This document shows positions 10,601-25,600 of a stretch of 64,000 nt of DNA, piece after piece. Below the pieces are notes generated by a model, which searched no databases, was not told the origin of the DNA, and saw only the letters and a list, made by a program, of their open reading frames with translations. Source of the stretch: Marisa cornuarietis (Eukaryota; Mollusca; Gastropoda; Architaenioglossa; Ampullariidae); NCBI GenBank assembly GCA_004794655.1, contig SMMW01000567.1, forward strand, positions 1,302,001-1,366,000. Direction: 5' to 3'. Both the position numbers and the translations under genes were made by a program. Numbering within the stretch: position 1 is the first letter of the stretch; every line of letters starts with the position of its first letter.

Positions 10601-13600
10601 GGTATATTTTCATTTTTGCATTAGAATCTGGATAAGTTAAATGCTAAAAGACATTTTTAATCAATCAATATTTCCTGGATATGGACATCTTCACTGGACT
10701 TTGTCATATCCAGATTCCACCCTGTGTCTAAACAGCAGGATTAACATTATGGTATTCGTTTGTAGAAATAAACTGTTATTCTGTTATTTATGGACAGGTT
10801 GCCTTTTGGTTTTTTTTTAAAGCTAGGAGGTCCATTTTCAGTTGCTTTAATAGTCACACTTTGTGTAAAATGTATTGTTTTGCCTTCTGCCAGAATCTTA
10901 CATAAAACAATATCACGTTTAAGGATTTAAAATCTTTTCTTTGGCATCGTCTTTGATTTAAACACGTATTGAGTTATACATTTCAGGCCAGAAAGCCACT
11001 TTTACATTGCACTTATTTGTCATATTTTCCACCCTCAGCTTAACATGAAACAAGATGTTCTTGTGCTGTCAAGCAATGACTTGCCAGTAATAATTTGATA
11101 TAATGAAGTTTTCATGTTATTAAATCTTAATATGCGCTGAAACATTAATTATTTTGGAGAAATTTTCAAGTTCTTACATTAATGCTTAGCAGTGGCAATT
11201 CTTTTGGTTTTTTATGAGTCTTTTGAGCTGGCTCAGATGTAAAACCTCTTGTTCTTCCACTTGTTACCAGAATGGTCTTTTGCTCTTTGCTGGTGTTCCA
11301 CGTGGAGAATTCCTAGCAGTGGAACTATTTGATGGACGTCTGTATTTCATCCACAACTTTGGTCGTCGTGACAAGCGTACTCCATTTGCTTCTCGTGTCA
11401 TGGCTGATGGACAGCAGCACGAGGTGCAATTGAATTTCTTTGCTAATTCACATGTAGACCTTCGGGTGGATGACATTCGTGAGAGACTCGCATTTGAGAG
11501 TGGAGAAAGGCTTCCTGTGAACATTGGCCAGCTCTATGTGGCTGGATACCCAGATTATAATCGGCTGCCTTGGATGGTGTGGTCACGAGAGAGTTATCTT
11601 GGCTGTCTAGAAGATCTGCAGGTAAGCATTACCTATATTTTAAAATTCCCTGATTATTGAACTTTAAAATATGTATAACAGTTTTTAATTCAACTGTGAA
11701 CAGTGGGTGTAAAACATAGAGTACATCATAGCAGAAAAACTGAACACTAAATCCTTAAAGAGAAGTAATATGTACATTTTTTACAGTTGAATAGTTTCCC
11801 TGTTGTTTGCAACACAATATATCTATGCATACTATTACAAATACACAAGTACCAGATGCATACACCCCCAGCTTTTATGATTTGCTGCCTAATCCAATAT
11901 TTGACTGAGGCCTAATACAGGAGGCCCTAATTCTATGCTGCATACTGCCAGCTCCAGCTACACAAAGTCTTCATGTCCAAAGAATGTTACATACATCAGC
12001 ATCCCCCTCACCGTCTAACCCACAACCCACTTTTATAAGATGCTACATAGAACACTTTGAGTAAGATTTTTCATGCCATAACCTTACACCTCATGTAACT
12101 GTGTTTTCAAACAAGCAGACATGATACTGCATTTTGTGTATTTTCATTTCACTACAAACATGTGACCAGCAGCATAGGGGCAGTGTTGCGGCACGATGAC
12201 CGGCAAGAAAATAAGAAAAGAACTGGTTTGAAATAAACATTAGTGTTTGTAGCTATGTACCTGGAAGGTAAGAACAGACCAAAGGCAGACCAGGGTTTTC
12301 TAGTCACAGTTAGATGTAGAACTCAGAGGATGAAAGATGACTGAGAGGTCTTTTATCCGATCCATAACAACATCCATGTGGAGCTGACTAGGCTTTTAGC
12401 TATGGAAGTAGCCAATGGAACTCTTAGTTATAGCCCCGACTGAAAGTACTCAAGGAGTTATAAATCTCCTTAGCAAAAATCTTCTGCTTTGATTTCAGTG
12501 GCATGATTTTAAAACATAACACTTTTCTTTTGATACCTTGGTTAAGTAATGCTGCCAGTATCACATTACAGGCATGTTTCATTGAAATAGAACAGGCTAT
12601 TTGTAAGAATATTTTGACTTTGAAGGACTACACAAAATTATGTGTTTGAAGAAGAAAATATCATACAAATTTAGTTTGATTTTTCAGATCATTATTGAAC
12701 ATTTCTTTACTTTATTTCGATCTAAGAGCAGGGCCGTCAAGAGCCAGCATGGGTGTATAATAATATCCTTACAATTGGATTGACCAAAGCTATGCCCCCT
12801 TCACACCCGCAGGCTCGGGTACAGCATTCCCCCTGCCACCCCCCTCTCATCAGGCCTGTCTAGGAGCATGTACTTAGTACAGTCTTTCTGTTTTACTACA
12901 GATGCTAGTAAAACGTAGTGATAAAACTGACAACAGATTTCCTGTTACTCTAAAGATGGATGTGGACTATCTTTTGGGTGCAAGAAATAACCTATTAATA
13001 TTTACGTGGGTTGCAGGTGGATAACCTACTTGTTGATTTCCATACTACAGTACTACATTTCCCTGGACAAGTGCGTCGTCAGTGCTTGCCCATGCCTCAA
13101 GAATGTGCTCGCCAGCAACCTTGTCATAATGGTATTTGCCGCAACGGCTGGCAAAAATATTTTTGTGATTGTAGAAACATGCCATTCAGGGGTGACAAAT
13201 GCGATATGGGTGAGTTAACTTTTGCAGTGGAACTACTTTGAAAGTCTGTAAGAACCTTAAGTTTCACTTATTTCTTAGAACTTAGTGCAATACCCCAAAT
13301 AGTGTATACACTTATTTGCTTTCGACAATATGCACTGCACACAAAAAAGTATCGAGAAAGATGAGGATATAGAAAGATTCCACCATACAGGAAGACCAAA
13401 CAAATCATTTTTCTCCTAGGAAAGTTTAACAAAGTTTGGTAAAACAAAACATGAGTAATTGAAAATTAGCATTGAAAAAAATAGTGAAAAAACCGACAGT
13501 GAAATATGATAAATTACTGCTTTGCTAACACCTGACCTCATTATGCTCGACATTGTACATGCATTAATATCCATTAATTAATCAGGTGTCAATATAAATC

Positions 13601-16600
13601 TCTGATTTGTAATTTGTCTTTGCTGCGAAGAGGAGATAGAGATAATGTCTGCAGGTTTCAGAACCCTTTCTGCATCTTAATTCCTCTCACAAATCTTCCC
13701 ATAAGTCAAATAAAAAGTATACAGAAAACATAAAGGAAAAGGATAGATAACTTAGAAGATTCATTTTCTTTAATTGTGTCCAGCACAACATATTTTGCTG
13801 TTTCAGATGCCTGGACTGCTCTCTTCAATGGAACAATGTTTGGAAGAGTAGACTTCACAAACACAATTCGAACACATGTGGACAACTTGTCTGTTCGTTT
13901 CAAATCACTCAAGGCAAATGGTCTCCTTTTTGAGACATCATCCCGTGACAATAATGTATACTTGCGTTGCTCACTTGAGAATGGCACCGTCAAAGTTGAA
14001 ACAAATTTGGGTGGAGAAGTCAGGGTAAGCTATGTTTGCTTCCAGTAACTTTTCTTAGATCGAAAGTTTTATTTTCTTTTGAAAGGGCACCATTTTGTCA
14101 AGCACCTAGGGCAACAAGAAGCTTAACAGTTGCTTAGTCCAGTTTTTGGTTCTTGGGTCATTGGGGGAGATAATTTTATAGGCATTTATTTTTTAAGTGG
14201 AATTCATTCAGAGCTAACTTTTTAAATGTTTTTTTAAAATTTGTTTCATTATTGTTTTTTCCTCCTTGTGATTTTGCATTATTCAAAGGCATATACAACA
14301 TGCAAATCAAAATAATTTTTGAAAAATTTAGTTGGAACAAACCCTCAGACTTTCCACTTTGCAAATGATGAAAACTGGTAATGTTAGATAATGTATATTT
14401 TCAGGTCAAGAAGGAAAATTTTACAGAAATTTATTTTTCATGTGGAGCTCATTCTTAGCTGAGTTTTTTAATCATGATTTTGAATTGTTGATTTTTCTCT
14501 TTGTGATTTTGGCATTATTCAAATAGTTTAGATTTCAATAATATTACAGACATTCTATGCTGGAAACAACTTGAACGACTTTAAGTGGCACACTGTATAT
14601 ATCCAGCGACGTGGCAATGAAATGGAAGTTTGGGTTGATGATGCAGATCATTCAAAGCGTAAGTTCACTATTATCACAGATTATTGCTCTTGCTTTATTA
14701 TCTACCTGATATCAAACAAATTTCAGATTTCCAAATCCATTTAATTCTCATCACATCTTTTGTAGCAGTTTTTTGAAAATTAGTGCCAACTGTGATAATC
14801 AGATCATTTAATAAAAGTAATAATGAACATTTATATAGTGCTTTTCCAGTGATTTACTTAAGTGCTTTACAGAAAATGATATACAGACCAAAGCATATGT
14901 AAGGACAAGATAAACTGTTGTTCATTAGCCAAAGTTTTACATATTACATGGATTATTCAGAATCAGTTCAAAACATAACTAATCTGCTGCTTTTTTTCCC
15001 TTCCCTAATCCACACATTTAGAATTACTGGCTGGTGAAAACTACTTCTTCAACATTGACCAATTGTTTCTTGGAGGAAAGGACCCGAATAGCGAAAAGAA
15101 TGCCTATGTGGGCTATCTCCAAAATCTTTATCTCAATGATGTGGATGCTCTTGAAAAGCTTCGCGGCTCAAGCATAATTGTCGATAGTTTTCAGAGACTT
15201 CCTCCTCTTATCTACAGCCCAGTAACATTCCCCAAGCTTGACACGTTTATTGAATTACCTCCCTTGCGATTGCCACCTATTACAGTGCTGCACTTTATGT
15301 TCAAGACAAAGGTAAAAAGACTAAAATGATTATTCCTTTTTAACTTTTTCGATATATTTCTATGCCTTTATTAAGTTACAGTTTAGTTTTCACACTGGCC
15401 TATATCACAATCCTGTTAAAGAGGCCTTGTTTAAGCTTGTTCAGAAAAGAAAAACCATACTTGAGTCTAAAAAAGGCCACGTACAGTATTACTATCAATT
15501 GTTTGTCTTTCCAGAAGAGGCTACGATACAGCTTAAATAAGAAGTATCACAATGCAGAGAGAACTTACTTGTACTGTCCCATGTATGCAACGTAGTGCCT
15601 TAAAAGTACCTTTCTCTTACAAGCATAGAATGAAATGTGTCATTTTACATGACAGTTATATTGTCAATCCGGAAAAGATCCTAAACATATTATAACATTT
15701 TTCACTCTGCAGGACTCTAGTGGCATATTGCTTTTTGCCACTAGCAAAAGCACAGATCACTTGGTGGTCGAGCTGTTTGATGGACAGCTGCATATACAGG
15801 TGAACAGTTTTAAGGCCAAAACTCAACAGCGACTGAATGACAACCGATGGCATGCCGTCACAATCGAACGAGCTGGAGCTGATCAGCAGCAGTTCTCTTT
15901 GATAGTAGATAATGTTGCATCCTCATTTGCCTATCCTGGTTATGATGGACTTCTCCTGAATGGACCATTATATATAGGTAAGTAGTACTTCTCGGTGATT
16001 CTCTTGAATAGACCATTATTAGGTTAATAGTATTCCATATAGTGACTCAGCAACCTTTAATGATCAACTTCTTTCGGTATAACTATGTCTTGATGCATAG
16101 AACATCTTTGAAACTGTAGGTGAAATGCAGATGAAATGCTGAGGGTTAGTTATGTGACACAACAGCTAAATACCAAAGACTTGGTACAACAGCAGCTGAA
16201 TCCTAGCTGGAATTGTTGGGTAATAGGATAAGGTGGTGAGGAGAGCATTCAGCATAGAGAGTTGAGAGTTGCTAGCTAGAGTTGAGAGAGAAATTGTTTG
16301 GTATGCCCTATTTTATGCCTTTATGAGCACAAAGAGAACCCATAAAAACATTGAATCTTAATTCATCTGTTTCTGAGTATCATAAAGCAGTAACACATAA
16401 TATGTTAGGTACTGAACTGTAATTCAGGATGGCAGAAGTCCCTATTTTCATTTACCTTAAAATCACAAAGGCATATCTGTGTGTGTGTGTGTGTGCACAC
16501 ATGAGAGAGAGAGAGACCTATATAGGGCGTTTGCAAGAAGAATTTTCTTTCTCCTTCATGAATATGAATAGCTCTCCTTCACAAAAACTCTGCATGACCT

Positions 16601-19600
16601 GCAGGTGGAGCCCCTCAAGAGCTGATGCAAAGAGACTATATTAAGAATAGTGTCTTCTCCAAAAGTGGATTTAGAGGCTGCCTTGCCTCACTGGACCTTA
16701 GTGGACAGGTTCCTGATCTCTTAGACTTTGCCAAAAGACAGTCTATCACTGTTTACGACTCCTGTAGAGGTGAGACATCCATTTTTCAATTATGACAAAA
16801 AATACAGACAATTATAAAAGCTAGATTTTAATCTGAGACAAATGCCATGGAGTTTTATGTTCAGCTTTGAGACCTAAACAGGGTCATTTAAGGGTATCTT
16901 ACAAATCAGTGGGAATATTGTAGTATGCCTTTTAAAGATGTTTTTTTTACCCAGGGATAAAAATATGCTTCTTCTTGCAGATATTGAACAAACAGTGTGC
17001 ACTGAGGCATTGTGCAAGAACTTTGGTACTTGTATTGAAAGCCATGGTGAAACATTCACCTGTGATTGTTCCATGTCTGCTCATGCAGGCCGTGAATGTA
17101 TAGAAGGTGAGGATTACATAAAACAGGCTTTTTTTATTACTGGTGCAATACTGATATATTGCAATACCAATTAAGTATGTTTTCAGAAATTGTTAAAATC
17201 CTTTCCTACACAAAAAAAACATTTAAAAAACCTGCCAGAATTATCTGCTGCTTTGCTAAAAATAATAGATATTAGCTTGAAGGCACTTAAAACTAAAAGA
17301 CATGGATGAAGTAGTGCTAACATATTTTTTCTTTTCCATTTTGATTCATTTTGACTTAAAAGTTGATCCACAAGAAGTCACAATGCTGGAGTTGAACGTG
17401 TACGCATATTTAAACACACATACCCTATTATTTCAGCCCCCTTGAATACTCCTGATCATAGTACTAGCTAAAACATTATTTCAATATGTCTTCAGAGCCT
17501 AATGGGTACCGTTTTGCAAACTTCTCAAAAGAGGTCGGTGGTATGTTGATTTACTCATATACACAGCCACCCACTACAGAACTTGATCAAATTGCCTTTG
17601 GTGTCATGACAAAACAACAGACAGATGCCACTCTCATAAGGCTTTACTCTGAAACATTTAAAGACTTTATCACCTTCAGACTGGTAAGCATTTTCTTGTC
17701 TTCTGTTTTCATTTCACTGTGAACATAGATATTTCATAAGTTCTTGATTTTAAATTCACTTTTGTTTTTGTCTTATGTCATGTGCTATTTAAAAACATTT
17801 AGAGTGTGTGCAATAGATTTAAGGACAAAAGTTTGTAGAGACAGCCATAATTCTTGCAAAATTTGAAAAGCATTTCTTAAACAATAAAATGTTTCTTTTA
17901 GTAGGGAACTCATTCATTGATTTCTTGTAAATCTAAGTTAAATATATGGTATGGGAATAAATGAGTCATGAATAATAATTTCAATAATTTGAATAATAAA
18001 ATTTTTTAACAACTCATAAAATTTGAAAATACATATATTTCCGAAAAGAGATAAATTTAGCTTCATTTTTGTCTTTCTTATAATTTGTAGTTTAAACCAA
18101 TTTAAAAATGGCCAACCTCAGTTACTTTATTTTTCATGACATTCAAATAAGAAAAGCAAATGCCTGGATGCTGAGAAGTGGTCAAAAGGAGAGAATTCAT
18201 ACAGGAAATTATTTTCAGAATGAACTTGTTGATTTTCTTCCTTTTCAGTCCTAATCTCTACATTGCAATGCCTTGTAAGAAAAAAGGACTAATCCAGGAG
18301 GACCAACCAGACTGGCTGCTGAATGCCTTAGCAAACAGTATGATGCAAACTTTCATCTAAAAATGACCAACTAAATAATATTTTCTTTTGTACAGGTTAA
18401 TGGCCACATTGTAGCTGAGTATGACACAAATAGAGCTGGAGGATCACAAACAGTGATTGGGGAAAAAGTAAATGATGGGAGATACCATATAATACGTTTC
18501 ATAAGAGGCCCAGATAATGCTAAGTTGTATGTTGATGGACTGAGTGCTGTTATCAACACACACACCTGTAAGTTTTCTTTTATTTTCTCATCATTAATTA
18601 TTATTTGATAATAAGATATATTATATGTGCCTGATGAGAGTCTAAAGTTTCCTGGAACTATTATCAATTAATCATATGCAAATTTGAAGGTGTTGAAATT
18701 GATGAAACTAAAGATATTTAAGATTATATGGAAGTCATTCCTTAGATAAAAAAAAACAACAGCAAACTAAAACAATGGACCATTGTCATTTTATTGATAA
18801 CACATATATGTCTGAGAAATGCCTACCAAGTAATATTTTGCTGTTTCTCTAAATTTTTGCAGTTAAACATCGAGAGTTTGACAGATTAAGCAAAATTTAC
18901 ATTGGAGGAAGTGCATATGACAATAATCGTGTTCAAAATGCCTTTGATGGAATTATTGGAGGTCAGTGCTTTTAATAATCTTAGCTTTAGTGCACGTTTT
19001 GTTTTTAGCATTTGTGTTTTGCATTTAGCTCCAATGCATGGGTCTGACATTTGTTTTCCTTGAACTAAAAGACAAAATAGTACCAAAGGTAGTATCTGGC
19101 TGAGCTCAAATTTTCTGGCAGTCAGTCCATGATTCATTAATTCAGCTTTCATGTAATATGTCCTTTTGTTTTGTCCTAATTAGAAAAAGATTGTATGCCT
19201 GGAATGTCAGCATTAGCTGTATGTCAGTACTACATTCTACGAAGAAGTGACTGTCTGTTATATTATTGTAAATATTTACTGTGGCAGTTTGTTTGGTTTC
19301 CTTCATTCACACTTCAACACAAACAAATTATATTTGTATTTGTCGGTTAAAAAACAGAGGGTGGTCCTGATGTAATGCTCTGTTTACAGGTCTGAGCGTA
19401 AATGGCTTCCAAGTTTTTGTGGGTGACGAGGCCCACAGACAAACTCTGCAGATTCAAGATGTCAAAGTTGCAGACAGACCTTTCTCACTTGCAGGAGGAA
19501 TGTGAGTTGCAAAGATTTTCAAGATTGGATGGGTTGGTCTGGTGTGCATGAAAATTTCAAAGGGTTGGGTCGATATATTTGTATATTTGTCAGAGCAGTT

Positions 19601-22600
19601 TCACATAATCATGCAACCTAATGGCTAATATATATTCATTCATTGATATTGGATTCTTTTTCTCTTTTTCAGTGGTGTGACGGTCATTACAACTCCTAGC
19701 CCTGTGACAACACCTATTGTACCCATAACGCCACCTCCTCTTCCTCCTATTTTAACTGTCCCTGGGGATGTTGGAGGTGGAGGAGTTGGCTGGGTCCCAG
19801 ATGGAGGTGGGATTGTGGTTTACCCTAAAGGTGATGGAGGGACTGGAGTTGTTTTACCAGGCTCTGATCTCAAAACTAATCCAGTTCTTGGTGCCCAAGT
19901 GGCAGCGCCTCCACCTTTACCCTCTTCAGGTCCAAGAGCTGGTGCTGTTATGGGCACAATCCTGGGACTGCTAGCCCTGGCCAGCAGCATGATGTGGGCT
20001 TTTTACAGGTCAGTCTCTGCATCCTAATTTTGTCATCTACGTTGGCAGCCAGTATGTTGTTGTCCTGTTACCATTGTAACATTCCAAGCAGGTCCAGCAT
20101 TGTCATTTCATGTAATGCTTTATGTGCCTGATATATCCATGAGCGGAAGTGTATTTGCTTGCTTTTGTGCAGACTATATTTATGTAGAACTACTATATCA
20201 TTATGTCTACAACAGCCCTTTATTTTTCTATAATTCACATTTTGATGGTGACATGGTGATCAAATTGGTGTTTTTTCATGCAGGTGCAAACCAGGCTGGT
20301 GCACATGCCTGAAACCATCGTCAGGGTCACCTCTGAATATCTCATCACCTCGTGCTTCAGGGACCAACAAACCTCTTCTTTCGGCTGTTGGTATGTCAGG
20401 TGTTACACAAAGGCATAATAATTGTTTCCAGTAATCTCTGTCTATAACACAGAACAGCATGCAAATCTGATCTCTGACAAACAAGAGGAACATTTTGTCC
20501 CAATAAGTTTTTGAAAATGTTTATTTAAATATTCTGAATAATGTTTTGTTTGATAATTTAGACAGAGGAGCTTATCCTGTTACCATTCTGTATGTTATGG
20601 AATCAATGCTTGACTCACACGTAGGGATGTATGCCTTTCTTTCCTCACGTGCCTAGACATGCATGTAGACACCAAATTAAAGATAGCATGTTCTTCTGTT
20701 CTCTTTTTTTTTAATAGAATGAATCCACATTTTACATCTGTTAAATTGTTAGTGGTGGTTGCAGGAGGAGGTGGAGGGTCAAGCAGTGGAGGAGTATCTG
20801 CTACCAGTGCCAGTGCTGGTGGTGCTGGTAGTGCTGGGAGTACTGGTGGTGCTGGTGGAGCAGGCGGTTTCAGCAACTTCTACTTGTCTCAGACATCATC
20901 ATCCAGTGCTGCAGGAGGTGGTGCTGGTGGTGGTGCTGGTGGAGGTGAGGGTTATGACACTGCCACGCTGCGCGCCACAGGCACCTTCTCCAACAAAGGT
21001 GAAGTTTAGGAACACATGTTCATGCCTGGTGGCGAAGCAGAGCAGGGAGATAAGGAAGGCACCCGGACTTTCACTTTTGATGGGCTGTGGATGTCACCTA
21101 GGAAGAGAATGCTGACAGATGTTTGTTGACTGCTTAGAGAAATAGGGAGGCTGTTCAAAAGTAATGTTATAGGTCTGTTGGATGGCATGGCTTGAATATT
21201 TCCTGCCCCTTTAATCATATTTGTAGGGTACCGATACATACTACAAGGATCATGTTATCTAAATAAATTTCCAGGTTTTTGGGCTCATGTTTTTGAATTT
21301 CAGTTTGCTATATCTGCAACAAAATTTCTGCAGAATCAATGCAAAAAATATTTTGAAAATACGATTCTGTTAAGAGAGTTTATCAAGCATCCCATGTATT
21401 TTGACTATTCCATGTTAAATAATATTGAATGGTTAGAAGAATGATGAAAATGGAAGCTTTGTTCTCCATAATCTATTTTAAACCTGCAACTCAGCATGCC
21501 TAACAAAGTTTGATTTGCTTCCACACATGTTTACCATTTGCATATAAAATGATATTCATTAAGCAGAACTAAATGTGAGTACACACTCACATCAGAGTGC
21601 TGCATATTTAATGATAAAACTTTAAAGATGAATTAAGATGGAGTCAGTAACTGTAGCAAGTGCATCGTGATGCTGGTGACTGCCAAGCATTCTCTCTCTC
21701 TCTCTCTTATGTTTTGCATCTTACCTACACTCCACCCAGACCTTATCATTTACAATATCTGCTTTTTCTAAGCATGGTTTCTTTGGCCAATTTTTATTTT
21801 GTGTTTTCTTTTCCTTATCTCCTGTTTTGCTTCCCATCTGGTCTTTATTATGAGTTGTTTTATGATTTTTAATTTATGGCATTGGTGAGTGGCAGAAAAC
21901 TGGTTTAGAAGTTTTGTCTAAATTTTGTGACAATTGAAAAAAAAATATCATAGTTTCACTTTTTTCCCTGTCTACGATGAGAACAATATTGATAATCACC
22001 TTAAACTATCAATGATAAAAAAAATTTTAAATGAAACCAACTAATGAAAAAAATTATGCTGAGATGATAAAGGGTGAATGAAATATAATTCATCTTGCAT
22101 ATGAAATGTTTGTATTATTCTTTTGACCATCAAGACCACTTTCCCAGAGCCATTCAGCACATTCATTTCCATTTCATGCCTTTTAGAGTAGTGAAAGTAT
22201 GTAGTTCCCCTCACATTTCTGACCAGTATTTTACCAGCCTCTACCACACATTCATATTAAGGGACAAATGGTCCTGGATCAGAGTGCTTATTTTGCATCA
22301 TATTTGTGATCCCTTGCAATTCCTTGAAACGCCTGTTTAGCATTCATTCTATGAAGTTCTATACCCATATAAAACTATCAAGTACTAGTTTCTTTATCCA
22401 CTTCATTTGGACAACTAGCATAGCCATACATAGTTTGCAGTGCAGTTACTTCACACAGCAGCAGTGCAATGACTTTGCATCATAGCCTGAAGCTGTAAGC
22501 TACATAGGCTGGTGGAAGAAGAGGGATAAGGCATGACCAATTAGAGATTGATCTTCTTTCTCTTCAGTGGCTGGCTTTGGTTAATTGTGCAGATTTGCTT

Positions 22601-25600
22601 ACAGGAGCGTTGATAGTTGCATGGTCTGCCCTAACAGTGTATGATGTTTCTCTGAAATTGAGGAGATGCACTGCGCTAATTGTGTGAAATTCTTTACACC
22701 ACAGGTGCCCTGTTTAACATTATTCACGTTTTCTAAGGGTGTTTCTTGAGAAAATGATGTGAAATGTTAGACTGATGACAAAGTATTCCTTAATCAGAGA
22801 AACATGCAGCAGATGTTAATGTTACATATCAGCAGGTTCAAAGAGCAAAAATTTAAGTAGATTGTGGTGAGTGGAAAGTCGTTCTCCACCAGGTCAAAAT
22901 GTAGGTCAACTTTGGTACCCTGCTGCTTAGAAATTATTAAAGAAAAAAGTGGAAAGGGACCATGATCTTTAACACCAGTGCTTCTTGCATTTGCTTAATA
23001 CCATGTCCATGTGACTCTAGTGTTTGGTAGTCTGCTGTGCTCCTGCCATCCTTCATGCTTCTTCCCCATCCTCACATCACCCATTCTCAAAAATCACCTG
23101 TGCATTGTGCACCTCACAAATGTTCGCCCTCATTGATCACTTGCTTTTATTTATGTTTGGGGCAGGGGTTGTTTTGCATTTCTACATCACAAGCCTGAGG
23201 TGTTTTGCTAACACTTGTGTGGGTTTGGTGTGTTGCCCATCTGCTCTGCTGTAGGTACAGTAATAGGTACACCTAAGCCAGCTAGAGCTCATCTTGGTTC
23301 CACAGCATCTGGGGTGTCAGGGGGAGGCTATTCCTCAACATTCCAAGAAAGCAGCCATGTCCGGTCAGCCAGCAATATAACAGATGGGCCTGGTCTTACA
23401 CCTGCTTCAATCCAGTCTTACCACTATGAAGGAGGCGGTAGTGGCACTGCTGACTATGACCTGGTTACAGGTGCGTAACGAACACATTTACTTGATGCTT
23501 TTGTTGATTTATTTGTGTTTAGGTGCTGCTACATTTCCAAAACATTTGTGGTGACAATTTAATTTCAAGCTGTTGAGTTGGTTCAAGTGTATCGCTGAAT
23601 TTTGTATGCTAAAGAAAGTTAACTTGAGCATAAAAATGTAAGAGTGATATTTACTAGTGTGCAGTAGACAAACCTACTTGTAGCTCCAGTCAGTAGACTG
23701 ATCTGAAGTTGGCTGATGCAGTGGGCATGAGCTGTGTTCAGAAGAAACAATTTTTCTTTAAAAAAAGGCCTTGCATTGATGTCTTCAGTGTATCCTAATA
23801 TATCATGGTTGAATTACAACCCCTTTCCAAAGCATACCTCTTATCTTTTGTTGTAACTTCTTTGTGTTATATACACTACATTTTAATAATATTATTCTCT
23901 GATGTTTCAGGTGTTCACTCCAATTATCAGAGTAACACCCTGACAGCTGGAGGAGGCAGCCTAGGTGGAAGTTCCATGGGCTATTCTGGTGGTGGTGGTG
24001 GTGGTGGTGGTGGTGGTGGTGCTGGGGGATTCTCAACCATGTCATCTAGCTATAACTACTCTGTTAAGACTGTGAGTTTTCAGAAGATAGTGAATTGACA
24101 TTAATTTATACCTTAAGCTGTAACTTGAAATATTTTTGGTGTAATATTTTCATTTCAGTGCACCAGTGAAATGACAACTTGATTTTATTTAGTTATTTTT
24201 CTTCCAGGCATGAATGTGGGGAGCTGGGGTGGGTGGGGGAAGGGATTGAGTTGGTGAATGCTTGTCTTTCCAGGGTGCCAACAAGCTAGGTGGGTAGAGG
24301 ATTTAGGGTTTGGGTAGTATAGTGGTGGGGGTTAGGGTCAGGGGTGAAAAAGGGGGAATGTGTGTTAACCCTACCAAGAAAGCTAAAAAGCTTTTCACTA
24401 AGATTTTGTGGGGAGCTGAAAATTGATGTATTAAGGAAATTTTTGGCTGCGACCCGACTGAGGTAGTGTAAATCAGGGACCTCATGATCATGTTTCATGT
24501 GTAGCTACTGGTACATGCTTATAGTTTATCAGGCCTTCATGTCAAAACTGTGTGAGAATGTATGTTGATGTTTTGCAATACATTCAGCTATAAATATACT
24601 GGAGCTATACCCAGTTGTTTATATGGCTTTCCAGGTACGAACAGTGTCAGGTCAGCAACAGATGATTGGCTATGCAGGTGCTCCTCATATTGGTGTACCT
24701 CCTGGTGCCCTTGGGGAGGAAGTCCGTGTGGACTGCTGTCTGATGACAAATGATGGTCGTAGTGTGGTGACAGGTTCAAGCCTAGGTCCACCCCAAGTAT
24801 GGGACATGCAGGTATGTAACAATCCAAGGTCCATGGTTGCTGAGGCAAGAGTCTCCGGCATAGGACTCTTAACAGTTTAAAATAAAAAAGCATAGGTATG
24901 GTAGCTGTGGTATAACATATTGTTTTCAAATTTTTTTGAGATAGATCACTTCAGTATATCTTTTTCACAATACATTTAAGATGTTTTATATACAGTGCAG
25001 AATAAAATATTGAAAGCAATACATAATTGTGTCTGTTTTTCACAAACTGGTTTTATGGTTACTGAGGCTCTTGCCTTTTAACTTCAAAGAAATACAGTAA
25101 ATAAATGTATTATCATCATCACATGCTGACATTTTTCCTTGTTGACTATAGCAGCACATTCATGCAGGAATAACAGTTAACAATTGTTCAAACAGACTGG
25201 AGAGCTATTGCGGATCATGCGTGGAGAGACTGTGGGATCTACCAATCTTCACTTGGCATGTAATGACAGGCTACTGGTTGGAGCCATTAATGCTGACCTG
25301 GAAGTCAACCAGTCCTCAATTCCCAAGGGTGTACATAACTATCTGCTGCAGGTTAGCATTTGTCCATTCTTCTGCCAATTCTTCATTTGAAACCAGTTCC
25401 TAAGGGGAGGCAAGTGATAAGCACGAATTGACTTTGAAGGCCATCATTTAAAAAAATATCAACATAAAACTAGCCTTAATTGATAATAAACTCGTATTGC
25501 TATTGTACAAGAGTATTTTCAATGATTGTCATTAATTTCATAAAGACAAAGTCAGTTCGCAACAATTAAAAAGAATCCAGTGAGAAATGGAAGATGAAAC

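Noticed and set aside
13185..13202. RGD tripeptide in EGF1 as an integrin-binding site
   Set aside because: It sits at the standard F-x-G-x-x-C turn of EGF domains, where RGD arises by chance; no other support.
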